NCBI GenBank assembly: GCA_002385745.1
Contig: DGEC01000041.1
Coordinates: 1-64,000 of the forward strand
Reading direction: 5' to 3'
Length of the DNA stretch: 64,000 nucleotides
DNA from: Firmicutes bacterium UBA3936
GTDB taxonomy: Bacteria; Bacillota; Dethiobacteria; Dethiobacterales; Dethiobacteraceae
The notes below the pieces were generated by a model. That model saw nothing but the letters and a program-made list of their open reading frames with translations, was not told the origin of the DNA and made no database searches. A program made the translations under genes and the position numbers. Below, piece after piece: positions 50,113 through 59,712 of this stretch (position 1 is the first letter of the stretch; every line of letters starts with the position of its first letter).

Positions 50113-52213
50113 TTTTTCCGCTCCCTTCTATTTCAGCCTTCAGTTCCTTTTCAGGATACTCAATCCGTGTATGGTATATTCCGGAAAGTATTTTAACAAA
50201 GGTGTTGGCAATAATGTCCAACTCCTTATAGGTAATATCACACTGGTCGAACTGCCCGTCATCCAATTTTTCCTTGATTATCTTCCGGACAGTTGCCTCC
50301 AGGCGGCCCAGCGACGGCTTGGCAAGAGAACGGACAGCGGCCTCGACGGAATCTGCCAGCATTATTATGGCCGCTTCCTTTGTCTGGGGAGTAGGCGCTT
50401 CATAGCGAAAATCCTCTTCCCGGAGGCTGTCCCTGTCGCTGCTTTCTTTTTCCGCCTGTTTATAGAAAAACGACACCAGGCTGTTGCCGTGATGCTGGAC
50501 TATAATATCCCGGATGACCTTGGGCAATTTGTATTCCTTTGCCATTTCCAGGCCGTCTTTGATATGGGAAGTTATAATCAGAGTACTTAAATTCGGGGAA
50601 ATCCTTTCATGGGGATTGCCGCCCAGCTGGTTTTCTATAAAGAAGTAGGGCCTTTTAAGCTTGCCGATATCATGATAAAAAGCACCCACCCTGGTCAAAA
50701 GCGGGTCCGCGCCGACAGCCTCGGCGGCAGCTTCCGCCAGGTTGGCCACCAGCAGGCTATGGTGGTAAGTTCCCGGGGCCTCCATTAACAGCTGTTTCAG
50801 CAGGGGGTGGCCCGGATCGGATAATTCCAGCAGGGTAACCGGAGTGGTTAGGCCAAAGGCGCTCTCCAGGTAAGGAAGAAGGCCTATAGCCATGACAGCG
50901 GAAAAAATTCCGTTGCCAACAGCCGCCAAAGTGTTAAGGCCAAATTCCCGTAAAACATCATAGCCGAAACGCAGTGTACCGCCATAGAGAAAAAGCCCCA
51001 TATAGGTAAAAACGTTAACTGCCGCCACATACAGCCCTGCCCTTGCCAAATCGGAGCGGCGATGCAGCCGGCTCACGCTGTAGGCGGCAACCAGGCCGCC
51101 GAAGAGGGCAACCAGCATTAAGCGGAAATCATTTCCCGTGGTAATAACTACAAAAACGGCAAAAACAATACTCATCAGCAATGCCAGCCCGCCGTCCAGC
51201 AGGATGGCAATCAGTATCACACCCATTGCCACGGGTATCAGGTAGCCGGAAAAATAGTTAGCGGCAATGGAAAAAATAAGGGTCAAAACGGTAATCAGCC
51301 CCAAAAGGAAAAGACGTTTATTGTCATTATAAATAGCCGGCCGGAAAATATAACAAAAAAGCCCAATAACCAGAAACAGCAGCAGTAGAATAAAAGCAAG
51401 CCCGAAAAAGACGGGGTAGCCGGAAACGCCGCGCAGAAGCCCAAGGGCTTCCAGCTGCTCCAGGTGCCGCTGGGTAACAATTTCATCCTCTCTGATGATT
51501 TCCGTTCCTTCCAGGATCCGCACCGGTTCTACCGCCGCCCTGGCAGCTTCCCTGGCTTTATTTGTTGCCTCGGCATTGTAAATCATATTGGGTTCGATTA
51601 CCGCCTCTGCCAGTCTTACCATCACCCGCTTTTGATCCTGTTCAAATATAAGAAAGCTTATTTCCTGCAAAGCCTGCCGGCGGGCCGTCTCAAGGCCGCC
51701 CGGCTTTACACCCTGCTGCAGGATTGCCTGCAGCACCTCCATGAGCTGTTGCTGCATTTCATTGAGATCGGAATTGCGGGCAGCTAAAAGTGAAACTGCC
51801 AGCTGCTCCGTCATTTCTATGTCTTCGATGGCAAGCAGCCTGTTTATTTTTTCTTCATCATCAACCGGCAGTGAGCGTATTGTTTTCACATTTTGAAAGA
51901 AAGCTGCGACCTGCTCTTCCGTATGAACCAAAACAGAGGGGTCATAATCATATGATTCGGCAACCTCCCGGGCAGCTTCTTCCTGCAAGCGTTCCGTTGC
52001 ATAAATATCGATGGCATTCCACTCCGCCACGATGCGCCGGGGACTGGGTTTGCCCAGTTTCAGGTCGACCCTGGCTGAGATAACACTTAAAGACAGGATG
52101 GCTAAAATAAGAGCGTAAAAAAAGGCGGTTAGAATTAAGCGCTGCCAGCTTGAACTAACAGTAAACGGAATTTTTCCCCTGATGTTTCCCAGTAATTTGT
52201 TTATATCCATCAT
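50093..52213 (-). CDS. pgpH: 7TM-HD c-di-AMP phosphodiesterase PgpH
   Basis: 706 residues: N-terminal membrane helix, a large extracellular 7TMR-HDED domain (about 50-280), seven membrane helices (about 285-470) and a cytosolic HD domain (HSLLVANLAEAAAEAVGADP cut; AFYHDIGKLKRPYFFIENQ; HHGNSL). It degrades cyclic di-AMP, linking to potassium and wall homeostasis. Transcribed between phoH and ybeY as in Bacillus (yqfF). Confidence 0.95.
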   Translation of the reverse strand: MMDINKLLGNIRGKIPFTVSSSWQRLILTAFFYALILAILSLSVISARVDLKLGKPSPRRIVAEWNAIDIYATERLQEEAAREVAESYDYDPSVLVHTEEQVAAFFQNVKTIRSLPVDDEEKINRLLAIEDIEMTEQLAVSLLAARNSDLNEMQQQLMEVLQAILQQGVKPGGLETARRQALQEISFLIFEQDQKRVMVRLAEAVIEPNMIYNAEATNKAREAARAAVEPVRILEGTEIIREDEIVTQRHLEQLEALGLLRGVSGYPVFFGLAFILLLLFLVIGLFCYIFRPAIYNDNKRLFLLGLITVLTLIFSIAANYFSGYLIPVAMGVILIAILLDGGLALLMSIVFAVFVVITTGNDFRLMLVALFGGLVAAYSVSRLHRRSDLARAGLYVAAVNVFTYMGLFLYGGTLRFGYDVLREFGLNTLAAVGNGIFSAVMAIGLLPYLESAFGLTTPVTLLELSDPGHPLLKQLLMEAPGTYHHSLLVANLAEAAAEAVGADPLLTRVGAFYHDIGKLKRPYFFIENQLGGNPHERISPNLSTLIITSHIKDGLEMAKEYKLPKVIRDIIVQHHGNSLVSFFYKQAEKESSDRDSLREEDFRYEAPTPQTKEAAIIMLADSVEAAVRSLAKPSLGRLEATVRKIIKEKLDDGQFDQCDITYKELDIIANTFVKILSGIYHTRIEYPEKELKAEIEGSGKNAGLNE

Positions 52214-52215
52214 AA

Positions 52216-53208
52216 CTAGTCACCACGCTTGTCTTCATATTCGGCATAAGCACGGATAATCTTCTGTACCAGGGGATGCCTCACCACATCCTTTTCAGTC
52301 ATGTAAACAAACTCTATGCCGGCAATGCCTTTTAAAATTTTCTGCACCTCGTTAAGACCGGAATACCGGCCCCGCGGCAGATCTACCTGGGTTATATCTC
52401 CGGTGATAACCGCCTTGGAATTAAATCCCAGGCGGGTTATAAACATTTTCATCTGTTCAGACGTTGTATTCTGGGCTTCATCAAGGATAATAAAGGAATC
52501 ATCAAGAGTCCTTCCTCGCATATAGGCAAGGGGAGCGATTTCAATCATGCCCTTTTCCATATAGCCGCGGTAAACGTCAGCTCCCAACAGGTCATAGAGC
52601 GCGTCATAGAGAGGACGCAAATAAGGGTCCACCTTTTCCTGCAAATCTCCGGGTAAAAAACCCAGGTTTTCACCGGCTTCCACTGCAGGCCGGGTCAGAA
52701 TCAGGCGCTGGACACTGCGCTCCTTCAACGCCTTAACTGCCATGGTCATAGCGATGTACGTCTTGCCCGTCCCGGCAGGTCCTATGCAAAAAACAATATC
52801 ATTATTACGGATGGCATCAAGATATGCTTTCTGAGCAATGGTTTTGGGTTTTATTTTTTTACCGCGCGGCGTGACAAAGACCATATCGGTAAACAAGCTG
52901 CGCAGCTTGTCAGCTTGTCCGTTTAAGATCAACTGAATAGCATATTCGACATCGGAAACAGCCAAAGTCCAGCCCTGGCGGATAAGCCAGAGCAGCTCAT
53001 TAAGCAACAAAGCAGCCTGCCCGGCTTCCTTTTTGCTTCCCTCCACAACAACATTTTTGCCTTCCGGCCTCACACGCACATTGAAATAACTGTCCAAAAG
53101 AGTGACATGCTGGTCAAACCTGCCCAAAAGGTTCTGCAGTTCCTCGTTGTTTTTTACGGCTACAACCAGCTTTTCCTCCTGGCCGGCAGTCGGTTGCCTT
53201 TCAGTCAA
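52216..53208 (-). CDS. phoH: PhoH-like ATPase
   Basis: 330 residues from a TTG at 53208 (GGAGGC upstream), overlapping yqfD by 8 bases; the open frame to 53328 lies inside yqfD. Walker A GPAGTGKTYIAMTMAVKAL (first part), Walker B FIILDEAQNTT, QMKMFITRLGFNSKAVITGD (in part) and DLPRGRYSGL. An N-terminal KH-like part (about 20-90) is typical of this RNA-related ATPase. Confidence 0.95.
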   Translation of the reverse strand: MTERQPTAGQEEKLVVAVKNNEELQNLLGRFDQHVTLLDSYFNVRVRPEGKNVVVEGSKKEAGQAALLLNELLWLIRQGWTLAVSDVEYAIQLILNGQADKLRSLFTDMVFVTPRGKKIKPKTIAQKAYLDAIRNNDIVFCIGPAGTGKTYIAMTMAVKALKERSVQRLILTRPAVEAGENLGFLPGDLQEKVDPYLRPLYDALYDLLGADVYRGYMEKGMIEIAPLAYMRGRTLDDSFIILDEAQNTTSEQMKMFITRLGFNSKAVITGDITQVDLPRGRYSGLNEVQKILKGIAGIEFVYMTEKDVVRHPLVQKIIRAYAEYEDKRGD

Positions 53209-54424
53209 ACGAACTTTCGCCTCCGTTTTTTGGTTTGCTGACTGCAATATCTTCCCGCGTTTCCAGGATGCAGCGGGCTCTAAACAATCCCTTTTTCTGC
53301 ACCGGGAGTTCCTCCACTGTTTCATCAATTAATTCAGCATCGGCGGGCAATTGCAGTTCTGCCAGCTGCCTTGCCCTTGCAAGGGCAAGTTTTCTGGCCT
53401 GTTCTGCGGTTATTTCCTTTTTCTGCAGCTCAAGTTCATAAAAGGTTTCTGTAACAACTTCGACAGGCACACGGATAATCCTTTCCAAAACCGGCTGCGA
53501 CCTTATAACTTTCTCATAGCGGGCAAAGGGTATGCTGTCCCTGCCGACCCTCAAAACAGGCTGTCCCTCTATGCAGAGAATCCGCCGTGAAATGCTGCGT
53601 CCGCTGCGCACCCTGACTGTTTCAGTTAATGAAGCCTCCCCATATCCTTCATACCAGACCCTGGCAATAACCTTTCCCTGCGCATGAACCGGCTTGCTTT
53701 TCTGTTCTTCGCCTTCTGCTGCATACTGCGGATCCGGGCGGATAATGCCTTCTATCAGCAACTGGCCGCGCCTGACCGTTTCCTGCGGCTGCACCCTTGC
53801 TTCACCGACAAAAACAAGCACTTCCGTTACTAGGCCGTCCTTGGCGGCAACAAGATCGGCGGGTGCATCCATCTCCGCCGGCTTATCAATTGCTTCCCTG
53901 ACCTCGATAATTAACTTTGTCCCCACAAGCTGCAGCCCGACCCACTCCAGTCTCGGTTCCGCAAGCAGCATCCGGTTGGCTACATCATCAATGTCCAAGT
54001 TCCGCCTCAGCCTGCCGGGTGTTGCCCCGGCCCGGGCTGCAAGTTCACGCAAATACCCGGAATCCAGCTTTTCATTGCCTGTGATCTGGATAAAAAGAAT
54101 GAAAGAAGAAGCTGTATAAAGGCCAAGAATGAAAAAAATAAGCCCGAAAATCAAGCCGCGGCGGCGCAGCAGGCGATTGCACAGGAAAGGCAGGCCGGCT
54201 TTACCCAGAATATGCAAACGACAGCCCGTCCGCCGCGCCAGGTGGCGCAAACCGGCAAAACTGTCAACATCGGTTTTAAAAGTAAACTTGCCCGTGCCGT
54301 GTTTTATATCCCAGAGGGGGATTCCCTCCAGGGCGGCAAGATTAAAAAACTTCTCAGGGGCGGCGCCCGTTATCCGTATTAATAAAAAACCTGTTAAGAA
54401 ATAACGTAATTTTAGTATCGTCAC
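53201..54424 (-). CDS. yqfD: Sporulation protein YqfD
   Basis: 407 residues from a GTG at 54424 with GGGGAG upstream. It has the YqfD pattern: FFNLAALEGIPLWDIK, RHLARRTGCRLHILGKAGLP (in parts), a membrane helix (about 90-115, LIFGLIFFILGLYTASSF), then an outside domain with EAIDKP, LIEGIIRPD, RKEITAEQARKLA-like LQKKEITAEQARKLAL. It works with YqfC in the mother cell during engulfment or coat stage; the exact activity is not known. Confidence 0.93.
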   Translation of the reverse strand: MTILKLRYFLTGFLLIRITGAAPEKFFNLAALEGIPLWDIKHGTGKFTFKTDVDSFAGLRHLARRTGCRLHILGKAGLPFLCNRLLRRRGLIFGLIFFILGLYTASSFILFIQITGNEKLDSGYLRELAARAGATPGRLRRNLDIDDVANRMLLAEPRLEWVGLQLVGTKLIIEVREAIDKPAEMDAPADLVAAKDGLVTEVLVFVGEARVQPQETVRRGQLLIEGIIRPDPQYAAEGEEQKSKPVHAQGKVIARVWYEGYGEASLTETVRVRSGRSISRRILCIEGQPVLRVGRDSIPFARYEKVIRSQPVLERIIRVPVEVVTETFYELELQKKEITAEQARKLALARARQLAELQLPADAELIDETVEELPVQKKGLFRARCILETREDIAVSKPKNGGESSFD

Positions 54425-54436
54425 GCCATAGCTCCC

Positions 54437-54727
54437 CTATACGGAATCAAGTTTATACTGAATTCCCAGGATACTGCCGTCAATGGCTATTTCATCCTTA
54501 TTCATATAGCGAATCACCAGATTTTCACCGCTGACGGCCAGTTCTCCGTCTGTCAGGGCTATTCGCACTTTTCCCCCTGTATAGGCAATAATTCCACCGT
54601 GATTTTCTATGTAACACTGCAAATTGCCGGTTATTGTCACCCGGGGCAAGTCAAGGATTATTTCGCGTGGCAGCTCAAATATATCCGCCAGTGGCCGGCG
54701 CCATTTTGAACCTGTCTTTTCACCCAC
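54437..54727 (-). CDS. yqfC: Sporulation protein YqfC
   Basis: 96 residues from a GTG at 54727. Pattern LADIFELPREIILDLPRVTI, ENHGGIIAYTGGKVRI, SILGIQYKLDSV is that of YqfC, the small partner encoded before YqfD in nearly all endospore formers. A sigma-E-like promoter lies just upstream. Confidence 0.93.
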   Translation of the reverse strand: MGEKTGSKWRRPLADIFELPREIILDLPRVTITGNLQCYIENHGGIIAYTGGKVRIALTDGELAVSGENLVIRYMNKDEIAIDGSILGIQYKLDSV

Positions 54728-54752
54728 GCTTTTCCCCCCAATCCTCCTTTCA

Positions 54753-54781
54753 TTTGTATGCTTTAGGGACGGTTGTTATGC
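54753..54781 (-). promoter_or_regulatory. Probable sigma-E (mother cell) promoter of yqfC
   Basis: Minus strand GCATAA (54776-54781), 15 bases, CATACAAA (54753-54760), close to the sigma-E pattern (-35 KMATATT-like, -10 CATACANT). Fits mother-cell expression of yqfCD. Confidence 0.55.
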
Positions 54782-54809
54782 AAAACGCCCCGTGCAGTGC
54801 ACAGGGCGT
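54782..54809 (-). terminator. Terminator after the nfeD-floA-143-residue ORF group
   Basis: Stem ACGCCC (54804-54809 on the minus strand) / GGGCGT (54785-54790) extended by GTGCA / TGCAC inside, then TTTTG. It separates this group from yqfC. Confidence 0.7.
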
Positions 54810-54821
54810 CTGTCATTTGTT

Positions 54822-55253
54822 TCAATTTCGCCGGAAGCGCCTTGCGGCAACGGGAGGGCCGAGTATTTCCGAAAAAATCACTGCTTTAACCAGTTCATGC
54901 CGTCCAAATAACGGCAAAACAGCATCTTCCCGCCTGGCAGCCGGCCGCTTGACGGGCTTTTCTCTCGCAGGCCGCCGCGGAGCGGAACGGGCGAAAAAAG
55001 CAGGCTCCGCTATAGTTGAGGCGGGAGAAGGCTTCTCTTCGGCCGGCAGCATATCCAGTTCGCTTTTGTCTTTTGGCAGCAGGTCAACAGGGATATATAC
55101 AGGCCTTTCAAGTTCGTCCTCATGCTGCTGACTGCCTGCCGGCGGGACAGGACGCAGGGGTTTTTGTGTTTTTTGCCGTTTTTGCAGGCTTTCCGCAGCA
55201 GCGCTTAAAATTGAAAATATCAGAAACAGGACAAAAAGTACCAGAGCTCCCAT
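54822..55253 (-). CDS. Membrane-anchored proline/arginine-rich protein, unknown
   Basis: 143 residues. One N-terminal helix (ALVLFVLFLIFSILSAAA) is followed by a low-complexity linker rich in Pro, Arg, Lys and Glu (PRRPAREKPVKRPAARRE) and a short C-terminal amphipathic stretch (HELVKAVIFSEILGPPVA). The last part resembles tails seen on hypothetical proteins of Clostridia next to floA, where it may dock to FloA or NfeD. Not recognised. GGGGGTGG precedes the ATG. Confidence 0.65.
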   Translation of the reverse strand: MGALVLFVLFLIFSILSAAAESLQKRQKTQKPLRPVPPAGSQQHEDELERPVYIPVDLLPKDKSELDMLPAEEKPSPASTIAEPAFFARSAPRRPAREKPVKRPAARREDAVLPLFGRHELVKAVIFSEILGPPVAARRFRRN

Positions 55254-55274
55254 ATTGCCACCCCCCGGCGCAGA

Positions 55275-56255
55275 TTATTTTTCGTTCTTATCCTGGTCTT
55301 TGCCGCTTAATTTGGCGATGGAATCACGCATGTCGGTATCTGCCTGAATATTTTTCAAATTATAGTAATCCAAAATACCCAGCTTTCCTTCACGAAGCGC
55401 CTGGGCAAGGGCACGGGGCACTTCCGCTTCGGCTTCCACCACTTTGGCCCGCATTTCCTGCACGGCGGCCTTCATTTCCTGTTCGTAGGCCACGGCCATT
55501 GCCCTTCTTTCTTCCGCTTTGGCCTGGGCAATGCGCTTGTCGGCTTCAGCCTGGTCGGTCTGCAGCTGGGCACCCACATTCTTGCCAACATCAACATCGG
55601 CAATATCAATGGACAGGATTTCGAAAGCCGTGCCGGCGTCAAGCCCTTTATCCAGCACCGTTTTAGAGATTAAGTCGGGATTCTCCAGCACGCTTTTGTG
55701 GTTTTCAGCAGAACCAATGGTGGTTACAATACCTTCCCCGACCCGGGCAATAATGGTTTCTTCGCCGGAGCCGCCTACCAGGCGTTCAATATTGGCCCGA
55801 ACGGTAACCTGGGCTTTGGCCTTCAGTTCAATGCCGTCCTTGGCAACGGCCGCCACAACGGGAGTTTCAATCACCCGCGGATTGACGCTAACCTGCACCG
55901 CCTGCAGCACATCGCGCCCGGCCAGATCAATGGCCGCCGCCCTTTCAAAACCCAGATCAATGCCGGCGCGCTGCGCCGCTATCAGGGCATTGGTAACCCG
56001 GTCCACATTGCCGCCTGCCAGGTAATGGCTTTCCAGCTGGTCAATTTTTAAGTCCAGCCCGGCCTTTGTAGCACGAATCAGGGGATTAATAATTCTGGCC
56101 GGCGGTACCCGCCGCAGGCGCATGGCAACCAGGGTAAAAAGACTTACCCTGACACCGGCAAACCAGGCGGAAATCCAAAGACCGACAGGAACAATACTAA
56201 ACAGCAGCGCCAGCAAAAAGACAATCAGGCCAATAAGAATTAACAGTTCAGGCAT
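55275..56255 (-). CDS. floA: Flotillin-like protein FloA
   Basis: 326 residues. A short hydrophobic hairpin (about 4-28) is followed by a long SPFH-like region: [25 protein letters not shown] (in parts), [34 protein letters not shown] (in parts), [20 protein letters not shown] (in parts), [16 protein letters not shown] and a coil rich in A and E. FloA scaffolds functional membrane microdomains. The nfeD gene precedes it as in Bacillus (yqeZ-yqfA). Confidence 0.96.
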   Translation of the reverse strand: MPELLILIGLIVFLLALLFSIVPVGLWISAWFAGVRVSLFTLVAMRLRRVPPARIINPLIRATKAGLDLKIDQLESHYLAGGNVDRVTNALIAAQRAGIDLGFERAAAIDLAGRDVLQAVQVSVNPRVIETPVVAAVAKDGIELKAKAQVTVRANIERLVGGSGEETIIARVGEGIVTTIGSAENHKSVLENPDLISKTVLDKGLDAGTAFEILSIDIADVDVGKNVGAQLQTDQAEADKRIAQAKAEERRAMAVAYEQEMKAAVQEMRAKVVEAEAEVPRALAQALREGKLGILDYYNLKNIQADTDMRDSIAKLSGKDQDKNEK

Positions 56256-56275
56256 TTTCGCAAACCTCCCGGTAT

Positions 56276-57544
56276 TTATTTGGGGCGAACTACCACCCTC
56301 GTACCTTCAACCTTTGCCACCTTTATCTTTACTCCCCGGTCAATAAAGCTGCCCTCACTCACTACATCAATTCGCTCCCCGTCAAATTCCGCAAGGCCGG
56401 CCGGCCGCAGGACGGACAAAGTCACTCCTTCTTTGCCCACAAGCCTGGAATAATCGCCGGTACCCAGATAACCGTCCTCGCTTTTTGCCGCATGCTGCAG
56501 GACAATTTGCGACCAAAGGAGAGATCTTTTCAGGTAGCGGTAAATAACGGCAATAACAAAAGCAGTCAACACAATTGCAGCAATAAGTGTGCGTACACCC
56601 TGCCCCGTGCTGGCAGCGGAAAGGATAACCGAGGCGATTACGGCAACAAGGCCGCCGATGCCCAGGACACCGAAGCCGGGCATAAAGGCCTCCGCCAGCA
56701 GCAGGATAAGGCCGATTATAAACAGGAAGATTACTTCCCTGCCCGCCAGCCCCGCAAATATATGGCTGCCGAAGAAAAGGGCAAAAGCTAAAATACTTAT
56801 TATTCCCGGCAGTCCGAAGCCCGCCACCAGTATTTCGATAACCAAAGCCGTGATGCCCACCGCCAAAATCACCGGGGCAACGTAAGGGTTGGTTACAAAG
56901 CGGGCCAGGCGTTCCGCCAGAGTTATTTCAGCGATGAATTCCTCGGGATTATTTAGTCCCAAAAAATCATAAATCTCGGAACGGTCGGCAAACACACCGT
57001 CTGCAAAACCGATCTCCTCCGCCTCGGCAGCCGTCAGGGTCAGGGATTCGGTGGTCATGGCTACGGCTATTTTTTCATCCTTCCCCAGACGCTGGGCGGT
57101 GGTCCGCATTTTCCCTTCCCAGGCTTTTATAATTTTTTGATCAACTTCTCCGCCCGTTAATGTTCTTACCTCCGCCGCCCCTATGGTACTGCCCGGAGCC
57201 ATAAACAGGGCATCACAGGATAAGGCAATAAAGGCGCCTGCCGAAAGGGCATTATAGCGTACATAGGCGTAAACGGGAACACCGGAATCATAGATCAGTT
57301 TTTGGATATTCTCGGCAGAAGCGACAAAACCTCCCGGCGTATCAATTTCCAAGATAATGGCAGCAGCCCCGTTTTCATTTGCCTCCCTGATTGTCCGCTG
57401 CAAATAGCGGTACAGCCCCTGCTCTACTTCCTTTTCCAGTTTAATCACATAGACTGCTTCACTTGCGGCAGCAGCCGGCAGAATAAAGGCGCAGGCAAAG
57501 AGATAAAAGAGCAGAATAAAAAACGTCAGAGCTCTTTTCCTCAT
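56276..57544 (-). CDS. NfeD-type membrane serine protease (YqeZ)
   Basis: 422 residues from ATG 57544, six bases after GGGGAGG. Signal peptide or first helix (residues 1-28), ClpP-like protease domain (30-230) with [15 protein letters not shown], catalytic Ser in [14 protein letters not shown] and the Lys in the KAWEGKMR region, then four membrane helices (235-345) and a C-terminal OB-fold NfeD domain ([14 protein letters not shown]). Long NfeD proteins are co-encoded with flotillins and act on membrane microdomain proteins. Confidence 0.92.
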   Translation of the reverse strand: MRKRALTFFILLFYLFACAFILPAAAASEAVYVIKLEKEVEQGLYRYLQRTIREANENGAAAIILEIDTPGGFVASAENIQKLIYDSGVPVYAYVRYNALSAGAFIALSCDALFMAPGSTIGAAEVRTLTGGEVDQKIIKAWEGKMRTTAQRLGKDEKIAVAMTTESLTLTAAEAEEIGFADGVFADRSEIYDFLGLNNPEEFIAEITLAERLARFVTNPYVAPVILAVGITALVIEILVAGFGLPGIISILAFALFFGSHIFAGLAGREVIFLFIIGLILLLAEAFMPGFGVLGIGGLVAVIASVILSAASTGQGVRTLIAAIVLTAFVIAVIYRYLKRSLLWSQIVLQHAAKSEDGYLGTGDYSRLVGKEGVTLSVLRPAGLAEFDGERIDVVSEGSFIDRGVKIKVAKVEGTRVVVRPK

Positions 57545-57605
57545 AGGCATCCTCCCCTGAGGCAGTATTGGTATTATCATTATACATCAACTTCCATATA
57601 ATAAT

Positions 57606-57631
57606 ACAGCAGGTCGTCTGCGACCTGCTGT
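57606..57631 (-). terminator. Terminator after rpsU
   Basis: Perfect 11-bp stem ACAGCAGGTCG (57621-57631 on the minus strand) / CGACCTGCTGT (57606-57616), 4-base loop, followed by ATTATTATAT. Confidence 0.65.
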
Positions 57632-57640
57632 CAGGAAATT

Positions 57641-57826
57641 TCAAGCAAAGCGCCTTCTTTTATTCTTGCGGGCAGCCTCGGATTTCTTCTTGCGTCTCAC
57701 ACTGGGCTTTTCATAGTGCTCCCGCTTGCGCACCTCAGCCAAAATGCCTGTTCTTGCACATTGTTTTTTAAAGCGGCGGATCGCGCTGTCAAGTGTCTCA
57801 TTTTTCCCCACTTTAATTACAGCCAA
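57641..57826 (-). CDS. rpsU: 30S ribosomal protein S21
   Basis: 61 residues from a TTG at 57826, seven bases after GGGGAGGG; the longer frame to 57859 would place extra residues before the usual start ([11 protein letters not shown]). Signature [19 protein letters not shown] and the basic tail [16 protein letters not shown]. It is a component of the 30S platform. Confidence 0.97.
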   Translation of the reverse strand: MAVIKVGKNETLDSAIRRFKKQCARTGILAEVRKREHYEKPSVRRKKKSEAARKNKRRRFA

Positions 57827-57900
57827 CTGCTTTCCCTCCCCTCGTGCCATCCTGCGCATAATTGCCGGGATGGAAGGGTATATAAAAAAGTACCTTTTTG

Positions 57901-57929
57901 ATTATATCCCTTTCAATATATTCTGTCAA
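57901..57929 (-). promoter_or_regulatory. Consensus sigma-A promoter of rpsU
   Basis: Perfect -35 TTGACA (57924-57929), 17-base spacer, perfect -10 TATAAT (57901-57906). The leader of about 65 bases has no strong hairpin. Confidence 0.9.
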
Positions 57930-57965
57930 CAAAAGTAAACGCCCTGAACTGCCTCAGGCGCCCCA

Positions 57966-58301
57966 TTAGGGAACAAATTTCTTTCCCGCCAGAATGTGAA
58001 AATGCAGGTGGCCGACTACCTGCCCGGCGGCTTCACCGCAGTTCGTAACAACCTTGTAGCCGCCGCTGACTCCAAGCCTGGCGGCAGTTTTCTGAATGCC
58101 TGAAAATATGCCGGCAGCCAGTTTTTCATCTGTTTCAGCAGGAAGGTCGTCAAGGGAGGCCAGATGTTTTTTGGCAACTACCAGAACATGGGTCGGCGCC
58201 TGGGGATTTATATCCTTAAAAGCCAGTACCTGTTCATCCTCATATACTACATCAGCCGGCAGCTCCCGGCGGATAATCCTGCAGAATACACAGTCTTCCA
58301 T
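57966..58301 (-). CDS. HIT family nucleotide hydrolase
   Basis: 111 residues from ATG 58301 with AAGGAG seven bases upstream; an in-frame extension to 58430 lacks homology and a site. The active site GHLHFHILAG holds the histidine triad. CVFC near the N-terminus and NPQAPTHVLVVAKKH are typical of HinT-like purine nucleoside phosphoramidases. A weak hairpin follows the stop. Confidence 0.94.
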   Translation of the reverse strand: MEDCVFCRIIRRELPADVVYEDEQVLAFKDINPQAPTHVLVVAKKHLASLDDLPAETDEKLAAGIFSGIQKTAARLGVSGGYKVVTNCGEAAGQVVGHLHFHILAGKKFVP

Positions 58302-58491
58302 ACAGACACTCCTTTTTTGCCTTTCCATAATTATACCATTACAACTCCCGGCTAGCAAACTTTTCCTTATATTTTCCATCTGCGTGCCGGCATAACACTG
58401 TCTTGCTCTTTCCGGGAGAGAGACAGGCACAAGGGGAGTTTGCCGTCCATAATATAAATTAGCATTTCTGACAGAAGGAGAAAAACAGATA

Positions 58492-59613
58492 ATGGGAAAA
58501 GAAGCAAGTACTTCATATTTTGCCGGCGGAAATACCGCTCAGGGTTTTATTTCACTCTTCCGCTACATACCCGGTTCTGAAACAAAACGCCTGCTGATAA
58601 TTAAAGGAGGACCGGGAACAGGAAAATCCACTCTGCTGAAGCGGCTGCAGGCAAAAGCGCTTGCCGCCGGACTTAAAACAGAATTGTTTTACTGTTCATC
58701 GGACCCGGCATCGCTTGACGGGCTTAGTGTGCCGGCTTTGGGTTTTGCCGCAGTGGACGGAACGGCCCCCCACACCATGGACCCTGTCTTGCCCGGCGCA
58801 TACGATGAAATTGTTGATTTTGGCCAATGCTGGCGAAAAGAGAAGCTGCAATCCAAAAGACATGTAATTGCCGAGCTTGCCGGCCGGAAAAGCTTGTGTT
58901 TTTCCCAGGCCTACCAGTATTTAAAAGAAGGAGCGGTGGTGCTGGACAAACTGCGGTGGCTGACGGCCAGGGCCATGGACTACAGGGCGGCTAACCGGAT
59001 GGTACGGCGGTTGCTAGGGGAACTGGCGGACGCGCTGCCCCAAAAGGAAGAAGAACCAAAAGAACGCCAGCTTTTTGCCGGTGCCATTACTCCGAAAGGC
59101 TTTCTCAATTTTTATCCATCCATCTTTAAAGGCCTGGAGCGCTTTTACTACCTGACGGGAGAACCCGGCACCGGAAAATCGTTTTTGCTGGGAAGAATCA
59201 GGCAAACAGTCAAAGATGCGGGATATCAGCTTTACACCTTCCGCTGCAGTTTTGACCCGCAGCGGGTAGATGCCGTTGTCATACCGGCCATAAAAACGGC
59301 CTTTGTTAAAATGACCTACCCCCATACCTTTTCCCTGGATCCGCTGCAATTAGTGCGGGAACAGTCTACAATTGCCCTTAACCGTTACATAAATACCGCT
59401 CTTTTTAAAAAGTACACTGCTGAAAGAACGGAAAACACGGAACGCTTCTGGTATTTGCTGGGCAAGGCGGTGGAATTTCTCCGCCACGCCAAACAGGCCC
59501 ATGAAAAACTTGAGGAAATTTACAGGGAAGCAATGGACTACCGGTGTCTGGAAAAACTGCAGGGACAGCTCAGCGAAGAGTTGCTTGCCGATAACCACCT
59601 GCCTGGACAATAA
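58492..59613 (+). CDS. Tandem P-loop ATPase (PRK06851-like)
   Basis: 373 residues made of two related halves. Each starts with a short segment ending FAGG/FAGA (SYFAGGNTAQGFISLF; LFAGAITPKGFLNF) and has a Walker A: GGPGTGKST at about residue 40 and GEPGTGKSF at about residue 225. Each is followed by a cysteine-containing strand (FYCSSDPASLDGL; FRCSFDPQRVDAV). This matches an uncharacterised Firmicutes ATPase family that I recall as PRK06851. No clear sensor or DNA-binding region was seen. AGAAGGAG precedes the ATG; a terminator follows, so it is probably monocistronic. Confidence 0.8.
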   Translation: MGKEASTSYFAGGNTAQGFISLFRYIPGSETKRLLIIKGGPGTGKSTLLKRLQAKALAAGLKTELFYCSSDPASLDGLSVPALGFAAVDGTAPHTMDPVLPGAYDEIVDFGQCWRKEKLQSKRHVIAELAGRKSLCFSQAYQYLKEGAVVLDKLRWLTARAMDYRAANRMVRRLLGELADALPQKEEEPKERQLFAGAITPKGFLNFYPSIFKGLERFYYLTGEPGTGKSFLLGRIRQTVKDAGYQLYTFRCSFDPQRVDAVVIPAIKTAFVKMTYPHTFSLDPLQLVREQSTIALNRYINTALFKKYTAERTENTERFWYLLGKAVEFLRHAKQAHEKLEEIYREAMDYRCLEKLQGQLSEELLADNHLPGQ

Positions 59614-59637
59614 CTGCTGCCCAGGCAGTTTTTTTCT
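59612..59637 (+). terminator. Terminator after the tandem P-loop ATPase gene
   Basis: Stem AACTGC (59612-59617) / GCAGTT (59625-59630) with a 7-base loop, then TTTTT; the stem starts within the stop codon. Confidence 0.7.
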
Positions 59638-59712
59638 CCTCATTGTCTGCCGGACCGGCATCGGATATAATAATACCGGAAGGTAGAGTGTCTTTTTGCC
59701 CGGGGGTTTTCC

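Noticed and set aside
58302..58430. 43-residue N-terminal extension of the HIT protein
   Set aside because: Outside the family fold; a strong ribosome site directly precedes the ATG at 58301.
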